Origin: Salinispora arenicola
Lineage (GTDB): Bacteria > Actinomycetota > Actinomycetes > Mycobacteriales > Micromonosporaceae
Direction: 5' to 3'
Length of the DNA stretch: 64,000 bases
Assembly (NCBI RefSeq): GCF_006716065.1
Contig: NZ_VFOL01000001.1
Location: forward strand, 5,270,001 to 5,334,000
Under the pieces are notes generated by a model that was given only the letters and a program-made list of their open reading frames with translations, was not told where the DNA came from and did not search any database. Shown one piece after another: positions 50,760 through 61,930 of this stretch. The position numbers and the translations under genes were made by a program. How positions within the stretch are numbered: the first letter of the stretch is position 1; every line of letters begins with the position of its first letter.

Positions 50760-52682
50760 TCACCGTCGCGTGCTGGCCGGGCCGAACAGGGCACGCAGCG
50801 CGTTGAGGATCACCAGAACGTCGATGCCCTCCTGAAGGAAGGCACCGGCCACCGGTGGCAGCCGCCCGACCGCGGCGACGAACATGGCCAGCACGGCGAG
50901 CCCCATACCCACCGTGGCGCTCTGCACCGCGATGCGGCGCGCGTACCGGGCGATCTCCACGGCGTCGGCCAGGCGTTCCAGTCGGTCGACGGTGAGGACC
51001 GCGTCGGCGACATCCGCCGACGCGGTCGCCCCGGTGGCGCCCATCGCCACGCCGACGTGGGCGGTGGCCAGGGCGGGGGCGTCGTTCACCCCGTCCCCGA
51101 CCATCACGGTGACCGCCCGGCCCACCTCGGCGCGGACCCGCTCCGCCTTCTCGGCGGGCGCGCAGTGGGCGACCACGTCGTCGACCCCGACCTGACGGGC
51201 CACCCGACCAGCGGTGGCCGGGCGGTCACCGGTGACCATGACGATCCGGCGCAGCCCCGCCGCCCGCAACCGGCCGACGGTCCGCGACGCGTCGGGCCGG
51301 ACCGGGTCCGCCAACAGGAGCACGCCGAGCGGCCCGGCGGTACCACCGACCCACACCAGGGAGTGGCCGGCCCGCTCGGCACGGTCCCGGGCCGGCTCCG
51401 CCCACTCGGGCGGCGGGCCGTCGAGCTGCCCCACCCACACCTCACCGCCGTCCACTCGCCCCCGTACGCCCCGGCCCGGTTCCTCGGTGACCCCGCCCGG
51501 TTCGGCGAGGGTGATCCCTCGCTCCCGGGCCCCCTCCACCAGGGCACGGCCCAGCACATGCGGGGAGAGCTGCTCCACGGAGGCAGCAAGGCGCAGCACC
51601 TCGTCCGCCGTGGTTCCCGGCGCCGGCACCGTCTCGGCCACCCGAGGCCGGCCGGCGGTCAACGTGCCGGTCTTGTCCACCAGCAGGGTGCGGGCCCGGC
51701 CGAGCAGTTCGAGGGAGCCACCGTTACGGACCAGGACACCGTGCCGCGCCGTGCGGGACAGGCCGGAGACGATGGCGATGGGGGTCGCCAACAGAAGCGG
51801 GCAGGGCGTGGCCACCACCAGGACCGCCACCGCCCGGACCACGTCGCCGGAGACCAGCCAACCCAGCCCGGCGAGCGCCAGGGTGAACGGGACGAAGGCG
51901 ACGGCGTACCGGTCGGCCAGCCGCACCGTCGGGGCCTTGTGCGCGGTGGCCTCACGCGCCAACCGCACGATCCCGGCGTACGTGCTGTTCGCCGCTTCCG
52001 CGGTGGCCCGCATGCCGAACGCGGCACCGGCGTTCACCACACCGCTGCCCACCCGGTCCCCAGCGGGGCGCTGGGCCAGTTGCGACTCGCCGGTCACCAC
52101 CGACTCGTCGAGGCTGGCCGCCGCGTCGAGCTGCCCGTCCACCGGCACCACGTCGCCGGGGCCGACCAACAGCTGGTCCCCCGCGGCGACCTGGTCGGCC
52201 GGGACCACCTCGATCGTGCCGTCCGCCGCGCGTCGGCGTGCGGTCCGCGGGGCGTGGGCGAGCAGCGCACGCAGGTCGCGGGTCGCCCTACCCTGGGCGT
52301 ACGCCTCCAGCGTCCGGCCGGTGGCCACCATCACCGCGATCACCGCCCCGGCCAGGTACTCCCGCACGACGAGCGCACCGGCCAGCGCGAGGACGGCGAT
52401 GACGTCCACGCCGTACCGGCGGTGCCACAGCTCGCGCAGCATCGAGGCGGCGGCCGGCACCAGCGCGGCCACGGTGGCGGCGGCCCAGAGCGCGTCACCG
52501 AGGCCGGGCCGGCCGGCGAGCCGTGCCACCGCGCCGGCGAGCACCAGCGCGGTCAGTCCGCCCAGTGGCGCCCAGAGCAGCCGGCGGCCCGGCTCGGATC
52601 GCGCCGGCCGCTCGGGCACGCACTCCGACTCGGCCTCCATCTGCGGATCGTCGCAGCGTGCCGGCTCGGATGGGCGGTGCAT
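50760..52682 (-). CDS. heavy-metal-translocating P-type (P1B) ATPase
   Basis: About 640 residues from the ATG at 52682 (another at 52640 is possible). It exports or imports metal ions across the cell membrane using ATP. The actuator contains VTGES, the transmembrane metal site reads TPCP (292-295), not CPC, the phosphorylation loop is DKTGTLTAG (336-344), and the ATP hinge has GDGVNDAPAL. No N-terminal metal-binding domain is present; the N-terminus has several cysteines (ARCDDPQMEAESEC). The metal is uncertain: TPCP-type pumps differ from classical copper/zinc pumps. It is divergent from an Acg-type nitroreductase with a DosR-type box between the two. Confidence 0.9.
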   Translation of the reverse strand: MHRPSEPARCDDPQMEAESECVPERPARSEPGRRLLWAPLGGLTALVLAGAVARLAGRPGLGDALWAAATVAALVPAAASMLRELWHRRYGVDVIAVLALAGALVVREYLAGAVIAVMVATGRTLEAYAQGRATRDLRALLAHAPRTARRRAADGTIEVVPADQVAAGDQLLVGPGDVVPVDGQLDAAASLDESVVTGESQLAQRPAGDRVGSGVVNAGAAFGMRATAEAANSTYAGIVRLAREATAHKAPTVRLADRYAVAFVPFTLALAGLGWLVSGDVVRAVAVLVVATPCPLLLATPIAIVSGLSRTARHGVLVRNGGSLELLGRARTLLVDKTGTLTAGRPRVAETVPAPGTTADEVLRLAASVEQLSPHVLGRALVEGARERGITLAEPGGVTEEPGRGVRGRVDGGEVWVGQLDGPPPEWAEPARDRAERAGHSLVWVGGTAGPLGVLLLADPVRPDASRTVGRLRAAGLRRIVMVTGDRPATAGRVARQVGVDDVVAHCAPAEKAERVRAEVGRAVTVMVGDGVNDAPALATAHVGVAMGATGATASADVADAVLTVDRLERLADAVEIARYARRIAVQSATVGMGLAVLAMFVAAVGRLPPVAGAFLQEGIDVLVILNALRALFGPASTRR

Positions 52683-52718
52683 GGCGGAACCCGCCGGGCC
52701 GAACGGTCCGGGGGCGAC

Positions 52719-52732
52719 GGGACCTGCGCCCC
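52719..52732. promoter_or_regulatory. candidate DosR/DevR box in the divergent P-ATPase/Acg region
   Basis: GGGACCTGCGCCCC, same GGGAC-N4-G-N-CCC core. It lies 98 bases before the nitroreductase start and 37 to 79 bases before the possible starts of the P-type ATPase, so it could serve both directions. Confidence 0.5.
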
Positions 52733-52829
52733 GGGCGGTGAGCCGGCGGATGTCGCAGGATGGATCGGCAACCACGCCCGGGACGCCGTCCGGGTACGGC
52801 ACGATGTGTTCGAGGGAAGGGTCAACAGC

Positions 52830-53819
52830 ATGAGCCAGACGGACCGCGCGCTGACCACCGCGCTCGCGCAGGCCGCCGCCACCGCCGGTCGCGCCCCCTC
52901 GGTGCACAACACACAACCGTGGCGGTGGCGGGTGCTGCCCGACGGGCTGGAGCTGCGTGTCGTCCGTGATCGGCAGCTCACCGCCACCGACCCGGAGGGT
53001 CGGCTGCTCGTCCTGAGCTGCGGTGCGGCGCTGCACCACGCCCGGGTCGCGTTGGCCGCCGAGGGCTGGCGGGCGGGGGTCGAGCGGATCCCGCACGCCG
53101 ACGATCCGGACCTGCTGGCCCGGTTCACCGGCCTGACCCAGGTGGGGGCGGACCCCGAAGCGATGCATCTGGTGCAGTGCATGCGGATCCGGCACACCGA
53201 CCGGCGACCGGTCAGTGACGAACCGATCGCCGACTCGGCCCTGGACGAGATCACCGAGGCGGCCACGGCTGACGGGATCCGGTTGCAGCTACTCGACCGG
53301 GGCCAGGTGTTGCAGCTGGCGACCGCTGCCTCGCAGGCCGACACTGTGGAGTCGGAGGACCCGCAGCTGCGCGCGGAGCTGGCGTACTGGACCGGCCGGG
53401 CCGGCGACGTCGGTCTGCCCGCGGCGGTGCTGCCGGAGGCGCCCCCGCAGACCACCGTGCCCGGCCGGGACTTCGGCCGACCCGGCACCCTGCCGGTCGG
53501 TTCCGGCCATGACCAGGCGGCCGGGTACGCGCTGCTCTACGGCGACGAGGACGAGCCCGTTGACTGGCTGCGGGCCGGTGAGGCGCTGTCAGCGGGCTGG
53601 CTCACGGCGACCCGGCTGGGTGTGTCGGTGGTGCCGTTGAGCGGGGTGGTCGAGGTTCCGGGCACCCGAGCGGCACTGCGCGGCATGCTGGCCGGTGTGG
53701 GATACCCGTACCTCGTGCTGCGGATGGGCCTCGCGGATCCGACGCACGCCGGCCCGCCGCACACTCCACGGCTCGGTGTGGACAAGGTGGTGGACACCTC
53801 GGCGGTCCGCGGAACCTGA
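52830..53819 (+). CDS. Acg-type nitroreductase family protein 1
   Basis: A 329-residue protein, ATG at 52830 after GAGGGAAGGG. The hallmark is APSVHNTQPWRWRVLPDGLELRVV near the N-terminus, as in Acg (Rv2032), a flavin-binding nitroreductase homologue strongly induced by hypoxia in Mycobacterium tuberculosis. A central FGRPGTLP segment and the C-terminal PLSGVVEVPGTRAALRGML stretch complete the family pattern. The Mycobacterium protein has a lid over the flavin that may prevent normal nitroreductase activity, so sequestration of flavin is one proposed role. The paralogue lies at 56588-57562. Confidence 0.9.
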   Translation: MSQTDRALTTALAQAAATAGRAPSVHNTQPWRWRVLPDGLELRVVRDRQLTATDPEGRLLVLSCGAALHHARVALAAEGWRAGVERIPHADDPDLLARFTGLTQVGADPEAMHLVQCMRIRHTDRRPVSDEPIADSALDEITEAATADGIRLQLLDRGQVLQLATAASQADTVESEDPQLRAELAYWTGRAGDVGLPAAVLPEAPPQTTVPGRDFGRPGTLPVGSGHDQAAGYALLYGDEDEPVDWLRAGEALSAGWLTATRLGVSVVPLSGVVEVPGTRAALRGMLAGVGYPYLVLRMGLADPTHAGPPHTPRLGVDKVVDTSAVRGT

Positions 53820-53852
53820 CGCGGGTGTGTCGTTCCTGGTCGACGGCGTTAG

Positions 53853-55583
<1,731 letters not shown>

Positions 55584-55670
55584 GTCGACGACGGCGGTCG
55601 TCGGACCAGCTCGGATCGTCGGACCGCAGGTCGTCGGACCAGCCCGGATCGGGGCCGCAGGTGCGGTCGG

Positions 55671-56309
55671 TCAGTTGGCCTTGCCCAGGAGGCGGGTGGC
55701 GAGCACGGCCGCCTGCGTCCGTCGTTCCAGGCCGAGCTTCGCCAGCATGCTGGAGACGTAGTTCTTCACCGTCTTCTCGGCGAGGAACATCTTGCCGGCG
55801 ATCTCGCGATTGGTGAGACCCTCGGCCACGTACTCCAGGATCCGCCGTTCCTGCTCGGTCAGGGACTTCAGTTCGCGGGGCTGCTCGACGCCGCTGCGGA
55901 TCCGCTCCAGCACCCGGGTGGTGATCGCGGGGTCGAGCAGCGACTGCCCGGCCGCCACCCGGCGGACCGCGTCCACCAGGTCGGTGCCGCGGATCTGCTT
56001 GAGCACGTAGCCGGCCGCCCCGGCCATGATCGCCGCGAACAGCGCCTCGTCGTCCTCGTACGAGGTGAGGATCAAGCCCTTGATCGACGAGTCCAGGGCC
56101 CGAATGTCACGGCACACGTCGATGCCGTTGCCGTCGGGCAGCCGCGCGTCGAGGATCGCCACGTCGGGTCGGAGCGCCGGGATGCGGCGGGCCGCCTCCT
56201 GCGCCAGACCGGACTCGCCGACGACCTCGATGTCGCCGCTGGCCGTGAGCAGGTCGGCAAGGCCACGGCGGACGACTTCATGGTCGTCGAGTAGGTACAC
56301 GCGGATCAT
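55671..56309 (-). CDS. devR: DevR/DosR-like response regulator
   Basis: A 212-residue NarL/LuxR-type regulator, ATG at 56309. The receiver contains phospho-acceptor Asp54 (AILDARLPDGNG), Thr82 and Lys104 at the same positions as in M. tuberculosis DosR, and the C-terminal HTH ELKSLTEQERRILEYVAEGLTNREIAGKMFLAEKTVKNYVSSMLAKLG. It should activate genes with DosR boxes in response to signals from the nearby kinase. It is convergent with devS and divergent from an Acg paralogue. Candidate boxes occur in this block. Confidence 0.94.
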   Translation of the reverse strand: MIRVYLLDDHEVVRRGLADLLTASGDIEVVGESGLAQEAARRIPALRPDVAILDARLPDGNGIDVCRDIRALDSSIKGLILTSYEDDEALFAAIMAGAAGYVLKQIRGTDLVDAVRRVAAGQSLLDPAITTRVLERIRSGVEQPRELKSLTEQERRILEYVAEGLTNREIAGKMFLAEKTVKNYVSSMLAKLGLERRTQAAVLATRLLGKAN

Positions 56310-56499
56310 CCCTTGTTTCTACCCTGCCGGCGGTCCACTCCGCAGGGGTCGAAGGTCCTGACCGGTCCCGGCCTGGCCACCCGTTCCGCGATCACCTCCG
56401 CAGCGGTGACAGATAAGCGGGACAATACGGGCAATAAGGTCGGCAGTACGAGTACCGGGAAGCCTCAGGCCGGGGCAGGACGGTCGGTCCCGGAGGGAA

Positions 56500-56513
56500 G
56501 GGACATCCGGCCC
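56500..56513. promoter_or_regulatory. candidate DosR/DevR box between devR and the second Acg gene
   Basis: GGGACATCCGGCCC, core GGGAC-N4-G-N-CCC. It lies 75 bases before the Acg start and about 190 bases before the devR start. Confidence 0.5.
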
Positions 56514-56587
56514 TGGGTCTCCGACGCCGCCTGACCGACGGTAGGGGAAGCAGCAGTACGCGACGCGCCAACGGAAGGAGCGACGCC

Positions 56588-57562
56588 ATGGACACCGACT
56601 ACACAGTGGCGCAGCTACGCGCTGCCGCGGCCGACGCCATCCGGGCCCCGTCCCTGCACAATACCCAGCCGTGGCGGTTCCGCCTGCGTGACGGTGGGAT
56701 CGAAGTGCTGGTCGACCCGTCCCGGCGCCTGCCGGCCACCGACCCGAACGGCTGGGGAATGCGCATCGCCGCCGGGGCGGCGCTGTTCAACCTACGGCTC
56801 GCCCTGGCCGTGGCGGACACCCCGGCAGCCGTACGGCTACGCCCGTACCCGGCCGAGCCCGACGTGGTGGCCCGGCTGGTCCCGGACACGCCACGCCGCC
56901 GCACCCCGGCCGAGCAGGCCCTCTACGAGGCGATCCCCCGCCGGTTCAGCAACCGGGCCCCATTCCGGCCCGACCCGGTGCCGGCCGACGCGCGGTGGCG
57001 TCTCAACGAGGCGGCCCGCGCCGAAGGGTGCTGGCTGGAGATGCTGATCGGCACGAGCGCCGTGAACGCGTTCGCCGAGATTGCCCGTGGCGCCCACCGC
57101 GTGCTGGAACGTGACCCGTCGTACCGCGCCGAACGGGAGGCGTGGGTGCACGACAGCGAGGCCCCCGACGGCGTGCCGGCGACCGCCGGTGGCCCACACA
57201 GCGAGCCGCAGGATCTGCTGCCCTCACGCGGCTTCGGTGGCCGGGAACGCGCCCCCGGCCGCGACTTCGAACCGGAGCCCCTCGTGGCGGTGGTCGGCGG
57301 GCCCGGCAACACCGCCGTCGACCAGGTGATCGCCGGTCAGGCGCTACAGCGCACGCTGCTCACCGCCACCGACGCCGGGCTCTCCGTGTCGATGCTGTCC
57401 CAGCCCATCGAGGTACCCACCGCCCGTGAGCAGCTTCGGCTCTCGCTGGGCCGCTACGGCACCCCGCAGATGGTGATGCGGATCGGGTATGGCCAGCCCG
57501 GCTGGCCCACGCCCCGCCGCGAGGTCGACGAGGTGCTCGACCTGACAGTCCCGCAGGTCTGA
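56588..57562 (+). CDS. Acg-type nitroreductase family protein 2
   Basis: A 324-residue protein, ATG at 56588 after AAGGAG. It shares the N-terminal APSLHNTQPWRFRLRDGGIEVLVD and a C-terminal region with MVMRIGYGQPGWPTPRREVDEVLD. It is diverged from the paralogue at 52830-53819, mostly in the centre. In mycobacteria these genes belong to the DosR regulon. The DosR-type site 75 bases upstream supports that here. Confidence 0.9.
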   Translation: MDTDYTVAQLRAAAADAIRAPSLHNTQPWRFRLRDGGIEVLVDPSRRLPATDPNGWGMRIAAGAALFNLRLALAVADTPAAVRLRPYPAEPDVVARLVPDTPRRRTPAEQALYEAIPRRFSNRAPFRPDPVPADARWRLNEAARAEGCWLEMLIGTSAVNAFAEIARGAHRVLERDPSYRAEREAWVHDSEAPDGVPATAGGPHSEPQDLLPSRGFGGRERAPGRDFEPEPLVAVVGGPGNTAVDQVIAGQALQRTLLTATDAGLSVSMLSQPIEVPTAREQLRLSLGRYGTPQMVMRIGYGQPGWPTPRREVDEVLDLTVPQV

Positions 57563-57588
57563 CCGCCCGGCCGCACCGTGGTGCGTGG

Positions 57589-58581
57589 TCAACGTCCGGC
57601 CGACAGCAGCGCCGCCTCCCGGGCCGGGTCCAGGCCCACCGGGGCGCGGTGCGGCCGGCCCGCGCGGGGCGGCACGGCACCGACCGCGCGCAGCCAGGAC
57701 CAGGTGTCGGCCACGGTGTCGGCCACCGGGCGGCACACCAGCCCGGCGGCGGACGCGGCCCGTACGTCGCGCTCCTGCAACCAGCGGTACGGGTGCCCGG
57801 CCGGAATCCACACCGGCAGGTCGTTCCAGGGCACCACGCCAGCGGCCAGAATCCGCTCCGGTTCCATCCAGCACAGGCGGGCGTCGGCTCCCGTCGCCGC
57901 CACGCAGGCGGCCAGCAACTCCCCCATCGTCGCGTGCCCGGTTCGGCTGACCACGTTGAGCGTCCCACCGGGCACCTCCGGGTCGAGCAGGAACGCCGCC
58001 AGGTCGCGGACGTCGACGTACTGCAGGGCGAGGTCGGCCGGTCCGGGCGCCAGCACGTCACCACCGCGGGCGATCCGGTGCAGCCACCACGGCAACCGAC
58101 CGATGTCCTCACCGGGTCCGAGGATCAGGCCGGCGCGGGCGATCAGCGCACGCGTGCCGTAGACCTCCCGGACGGCCCGCTCGGCGCCGGCCTTGTTGGA
58201 CGGGTAGTCGGCCTCGACGGCGTCGGGCGCGGCGTCGACCACCGGAGCGTCCTCCGCCGACCCCAACGCCACCGGCTCGGCGTAGACCGAGCCGCTGGAG
58301 ACGTAGACGTAGCGTCCGACCTGCCCGGCCAGCGCCCGTGCCGAGTCCCCGGCGGCCCGGGGCGCCCCGTCCCAGGTGTCGACGACCAGATCCCACTCGT
58401 GGCCGGTGAGCGCGGCCAGCCCGCCAGGTGCAGTCCGGTCGCCCCGCAGCCGTCGCACACCGGTCGGCGTCGTCCCGTGGCGGCCCCGGTTGAACACCGT
58501 CACCGCCCAGTCCCGGCGCAGCCCCTCACCGACCACCGCCCCGCCGACAAATCCCGTACCACCCAGCACCAGCAGTCTCAT
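57589..58581 (-). CDS. NAD-dependent epimerase/dehydratase-like protein
   Basis: A 330-residue protein of the extended SDR family, ATG at 58581. N-terminal cofactor motif LVLGGTGFVGGAVVGEGLRR; the catalytic area includes YVYVSSGSVYAEP and YPSNKAGAERAV (Tyr-x3-Lys as YPSNK). The family includes NAD-sugar epimerases and reductases; the substrate is unknown. It converges with the Acg gene and is isolated from other operons. Confidence 0.87.
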   Translation of the reverse strand: MRLLVLGGTGFVGGAVVGEGLRRDWAVTVFNRGRHGTTPTGVRRLRGDRTAPGGLAALTGHEWDLVVDTWDGAPRAAGDSARALAGQVGRYVYVSSGSVYAEPVALGSAEDAPVVDAAPDAVEADYPSNKAGAERAVREVYGTRALIARAGLILGPGEDIGRLPWWLHRIARGGDVLAPGPADLALQYVDVRDLAAFLLDPEVPGGTLNVVSRTGHATMGELLAACVAATGADARLCWMEPERILAAGVVPWNDLPVWIPAGHPYRWLQERDVRAASAAGLVCRPVADTVADTWSWLRAVGAVPPRAGRPHRAPVGLDPAREAALLSAGR

Positions 58582-58702
58582 GTCTCCACCGTGCCGGCCC
58601 GCGACGGCTCCGCCTACCGGATTCTGCCGCCAGCAGGTCCGCCGACGGCAGAACACCGGTCCCGGTCACGGGCCGCGGGCCCGGTCCGGCTCGCCCGCTG
58701 CG

Positions 58703-60790
58703 TCAGGTGGCGTGGACGCCGACCTCCTTCAGCGAGTAGCCCCACACGGTCCCGCGGTCCTGAGCGTGGATGCGGACGTAGCGGGCCGACGTGGCGGCGA
58801 AGGTCGCCGTGTCCAGACCACCGTCACCGGCCGACGTGGACGACACGGTCCGCCAGACGCTGCCGTCGGTGCTCACCTCGATCCGGTACGCCGTGGCGTA
58901 CTCGCCCGCCCAGTCCAGCGTGACCCGACGAATCAGGTGTGGTGATCCGAGGTCCAGCCGCAGCCACTGGTCGTCACTCCACCAGCTCGCCCAGCGGGTC
59001 TTCGGGTCGCCGTCCACGGCCTTACGCGGCACGAAGGTGGTGAACGGCTTCCACGCGGTCGAGCTGGCCGACGCGGACGATCCCGTGGCGAGGTTCACGC
59101 CGGGCGCGTGGGCTTCGGTGGACCCCCACGTGCCGAGGTACGACTCCGCGCCCCGCAGCAGGTCGTCCACGACCGCCTGGCCTCCCAGGACCCGGATCTC
59201 CTCCACCCAGTCGGGCACCAGTCCGTAGTGGGCGGCCCCGTCGACGTTGATGTCCCAGGTCCGCTCGCCGGTGGTCTGCCGGTCGAGGACGGCGCCGCCG
59301 TGCGCGGACTGGTACGGATACTGAACCGGGTTCGGGGTGTCCGCGCCCCGGGGGCCGGGCCAGCTACCGAAGCCGTTCATGTCGGTGCCGAAGCCGTACC
59401 CGACGCCGTAGCTGTCCCGCAGCGCCTTCGTGCGATCCGCGTCCGCGATGAACCGCTCGGCACCGTGCATGTACTGCGTGATGAACCCGCCGAGTTGGTA
59501 GACCCGTTCGCTCCAGAGCAGGTCCATCCAACTGTGCGACGAGACCACACCGGGGTAGGAGACGGACTCGAGGATGTCCAGGGCCCGGCCGGTGGCCTTG
59601 ACGCTCATGTGGTCGATCTCGACCATCATGTTGCGTTCCATCATGCCCCGCAGGGCATACTCACCGAGGCTGGTCAGCCCGCGGACGTTGCACCGCGCGT
59701 CCGCCGAGTACGACGGCATCTGCACGTCGGCGGGCAGCGCTTCCTCCAGCCCGGCGGCCTCCCCTGACGTGATGGGATTGTCCTGTTGTGGTCCCCTGCA
59801 CGGCTCCGTCATCCAGAAGGTTCCGGTGGACAGGAACTGGCCGGCGTTGACCGCGATTCCGGTGGTCCCGGAGTCGAATCGGACGCCACACAGCGCGTTG
59901 TCGAACTTGTGGCACAGGAACATGCTGCGCACGCCGAGACCGTACAACTCGTCGAGGCCGCGATCGATGTCATCCTGGTCGCACTGTGCGATGTCCAGGA
60001 TTTGTTTGCAGCCGAACGGCTCTGAGGTTTCGACACCCAGGATGACGGCGAGCTTGCCCTGCTGGATGACCTCGCGGGCCTGGTCGCTGTCGGTGACGAC
60101 CCGGAACCATCCCCGGCCCGCTCCGCCGTACATCTGGTCGATGTAGTCCTGCATCTCGTACGTCTTGGCGGCTTGGAGCCGAATCGAGGTCATCTCGTCG
60201 CAGCTACGGTCCTTGAAAAAGTAGACCGAGCAGATCACCCCGTTGGTGACCAGATGGTTGACGAGGACCCGCTGGCCGCCGCGCCAGGCCCGCTCGATCC
60301 AGGCGTAGTAGTTCTGCTGGTGGGTCTGCGAGTCGTGCGCCGGCCAGTCCGCGAACGTCGGCCAACCGTCGGGGTCGTGTCGACCGTCGCCGCCGTTGGT
60401 GAGAAAGTCGAACAGGGCCAGGGATCCGTCCGGGTAGTGCTCCGGACAGTCCCGGAGCGCGTCGGCGATGCCCTCGTCGGAGAACGGCTTGCCGCAGAGC
60501 AGCCGCCCACCGAACGCCTCGTTGGACATCAGGTGGTTGTGCGCGTCGACGAAACCCCGCACCTGCCCCTGCGCGTCGGTGCCGGTGAACGGCGCACCGG
60601 TGACGCCGATCGCGGAGTCTGGTGCCGGTCGGGCGGTCGGCGTCCACCAGTCGGACTCCTCCGCCGCACCGGGTGCCGCCGTGCTGAGCAGCAGCGCGGT
60701 CACGGCGAGCAGGACGGTCGCCACCACCGATCGCCGACGGACCGCCCGGCTCCCCACCGCAGATCGCCGACGGGTCGCTCGGCTCGCCAT
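58703..60790 (-). CDS. secreted M19-type dipeptidase/amidohydrolase with discoidin domain
   Basis: A 695-residue exported enzyme, ATG at 60790. Signal peptide: VVATVLLAVTALLLSTAAPGAA. Residues 50-520 form a TIM-barrel amidohydrolase: VDAHNHLMSNEAFGG holds the HxH motif, EIDHMSVKA and SHSWM are further metal-site candidates. The last 140 residues are an F5/8-type discoidin domain (STAWKPFTTFVPRKAVDGDPKTRWASWW...WLRLDLG), which binds carbohydrate or other surface ligands. Start ATG overlaps the upstream stop (TGATG), so translation is coupled with the small secreted protein. The substrate is unknown. Confidence 0.83.
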   Translation of the reverse strand: MASRATRRRSAVGSRAVRRRSVVATVLLAVTALLLSTAAPGAAEESDWWTPTARPAPDSAIGVTGAPFTGTDAQGQVRGFVDAHNHLMSNEAFGGRLLCGKPFSDEGIADALRDCPEHYPDGSLALFDFLTNGGDGRHDPDGWPTFADWPAHDSQTHQQNYYAWIERAWRGGQRVLVNHLVTNGVICSVYFFKDRSCDEMTSIRLQAAKTYEMQDYIDQMYGGAGRGWFRVVTDSDQAREVIQQGKLAVILGVETSEPFGCKQILDIAQCDQDDIDRGLDELYGLGVRSMFLCHKFDNALCGVRFDSGTTGIAVNAGQFLSTGTFWMTEPCRGPQQDNPITSGEAAGLEEALPADVQMPSYSADARCNVRGLTSLGEYALRGMMERNMMVEIDHMSVKATGRALDILESVSYPGVVSSHSWMDLLWSERVYQLGGFITQYMHGAERFIADADRTKALRDSYGVGYGFGTDMNGFGSWPGPRGADTPNPVQYPYQSAHGGAVLDRQTTGERTWDINVDGAAHYGLVPDWVEEIRVLGGQAVVDDLLRGAESYLGTWGSTEAHAPGVNLATGSSASASSTAWKPFTTFVPRKAVDGDPKTRWASWWSDDQWLRLDLGSPHLIRRVTLDWAGEYATAYRIEVSTDGSVWRTVSSTSAGDGGLDTATFAATSARYVRIHAQDRGTVWGYSLKEVGVHAT

Positions 60791-61431
60791 CAGAGTACCG
60801 CCGTGGTGCTGAGCACCGGACTGGGCGAGGGATAGCACGACGTCGGGACGTCGGCGACGAAGAAGAGGATCGGCACGCGCGCGGTGAAGGTGAGGCCAGG
60901 ATCGCCGTAGCTACTGCCCGCGACCATCGTCTCGACGGTCGTGCCGGCGGCACCGGCGGTCATGGTCAGCGTCAGCATGGGTGGGGTGAAGGTGTTCCCG
61001 CCGTCGATCGGACCGGGGACCGTCACGACGACCCTGCCGTTGGCGACGTGCACGGTGGGCGGTGCGCTTCCCAACCCGGAACCGCCGGAGACCTGCTGTC
61101 CGGTCAGGGTCGCGTTCGCCGGAACGGGCACCGACAGTTGCAGGTCCTTGATCTGCCGCACCGTGTATCCGTTCACGGAGCTGGGCACGGTGAGCGGTGT
61201 GGGGGCGAGTTCGACGGTGAAGGGGGCACCGGCGGCGACCGAGGCGGGGGCGACCGCGTCGACGCCGGCCGCCAGGTCGAAGGTCTGTGGCGAGACGATG
61301 GGCGGCCGGGCCTGGCAGGCGAAGTTGACGTCGGTGTCGGCAGCCGCCACGGGTGACACGTGAAGCACGGCGAGGGCCAGGCCAACGCCGACCGCTACCA
61401 GTGGCCGCAGCCGTCGGGACAGGACAGACAT
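60790..61431 (-). CDS. small secreted protein coupled to the M19-type enzyme
   Basis: A 213-residue exported protein, ATG at 61431 after GGAGGA. Signal peptide ends near VSPVAAADTDV. The body is rich in beta structure (FDLAAGVDAVAPASVAAGAPFTVELAP, VPVPANATLTGQQVSGGSGLG, VPGPIDGGNTFTPPMLTLTM) and contains only two cysteines (NFACQ and TSCYP), likely paired. The family occurs widely in actinomycetes, sometimes labelled dehydratase or cyclase without proof. Translational coupling with the downstream enzyme suggests they act together outside the cell. Confidence 0.72.
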   Translation of the reverse strand: MSVLSRRLRPLVAVGVGLALAVLHVSPVAAADTDVNFACQARPPIVSPQTFDLAAGVDAVAPASVAAGAPFTVELAPTPLTVPSSVNGYTVRQIKDLQLSVPVPANATLTGQQVSGGSGLGSAPPTVHVANGRVVVTVPGPIDGGNTFTPPMLTLTMTAGAAGTTVETMVAGSSYGDPGLTFTARVPILFFVADVPTSCYPSPSPVLSTTAVL

Positions 61432-61821
61432 CGTTCCTCCAAGGCAGATGTCGGATCGGTGTGGGCAACACCGGCCAGCCGATTTGCCATGGCCTTCCCG
61501 AAGGGTGGTGGTGTCGAGGTGGAGCGGAGTTGTCGATGGCGGTGGGCCGTAGCAGGCAGGTCTCCCGGCGCTGCCCAACCGGGTGTCCGCGAGATTACGG
61601 ATATCCGCCGGGCGAGTCGGCGCCGAGCGACGGACTGTTTCAACATTGATAAGCATCGATTAATAGCCGATGCGACCCGGTAGGTCGATCAGCACGACAG
61701 AAAGGCGGAACGACCCCCACATCCAGGCAGATCACCGGGATAAGCCCGATACATCCCTTGAGGCAGCTCAAGAATAATAAACAGCCATCGATGGATGGAA
61801 GGCCTGTTCCAGTGTCACGAG
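61432..61821. other. intergenic region before the tRNA-Val(GAC) gene
   Basis: About 390 bases. No supported gene. An imperfect inverted repeat GCATCG...CGATGC (61653-61673, nine-base loop) and an A/T-rich stretch around 61640-61780 are present. The promoter of the secreted-protein operon should lie in the left part; transcription of the tRNAs (leftward) ends here. Confidence 0.45.
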
Positions 61822-61893
61822 TGGGCGATACTGGGTTTGAACCAGTGACCTCTTCCGTGTCAAGGAAGCGCGCTCCCACTGCGCCAATCGCCC
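61822..61893 (-). tRNA. tRNA-Val(GAC), copy 1
   Basis: Acceptor GGGCGAT/ATCGCCC; anticodon stem CTTCC/GGAAG with loop TTGACAC (anticodon GAC); T-arm with GGTTCAAACC. Discriminator A, CCA not encoded. It lies downstream of tRNA-Gly(GCC), a two-tRNA unit on the minus strand. Confidence 0.96.
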
Positions 61894-61930
61894 TTGCCGC
61901 CACAACCCAGGACCAGGCGGGCAGCACGCG

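Noticed and set aside
50676..52829. Very long plus-strand open frame opposite the P-type ATPase
   Set aside because: It is a mirror of a well-supported gene on the other strand, rich in Arg/His/Gly/Pro with no family motif; only its 3' part from 52830 (Acg-type protein) is a gene.
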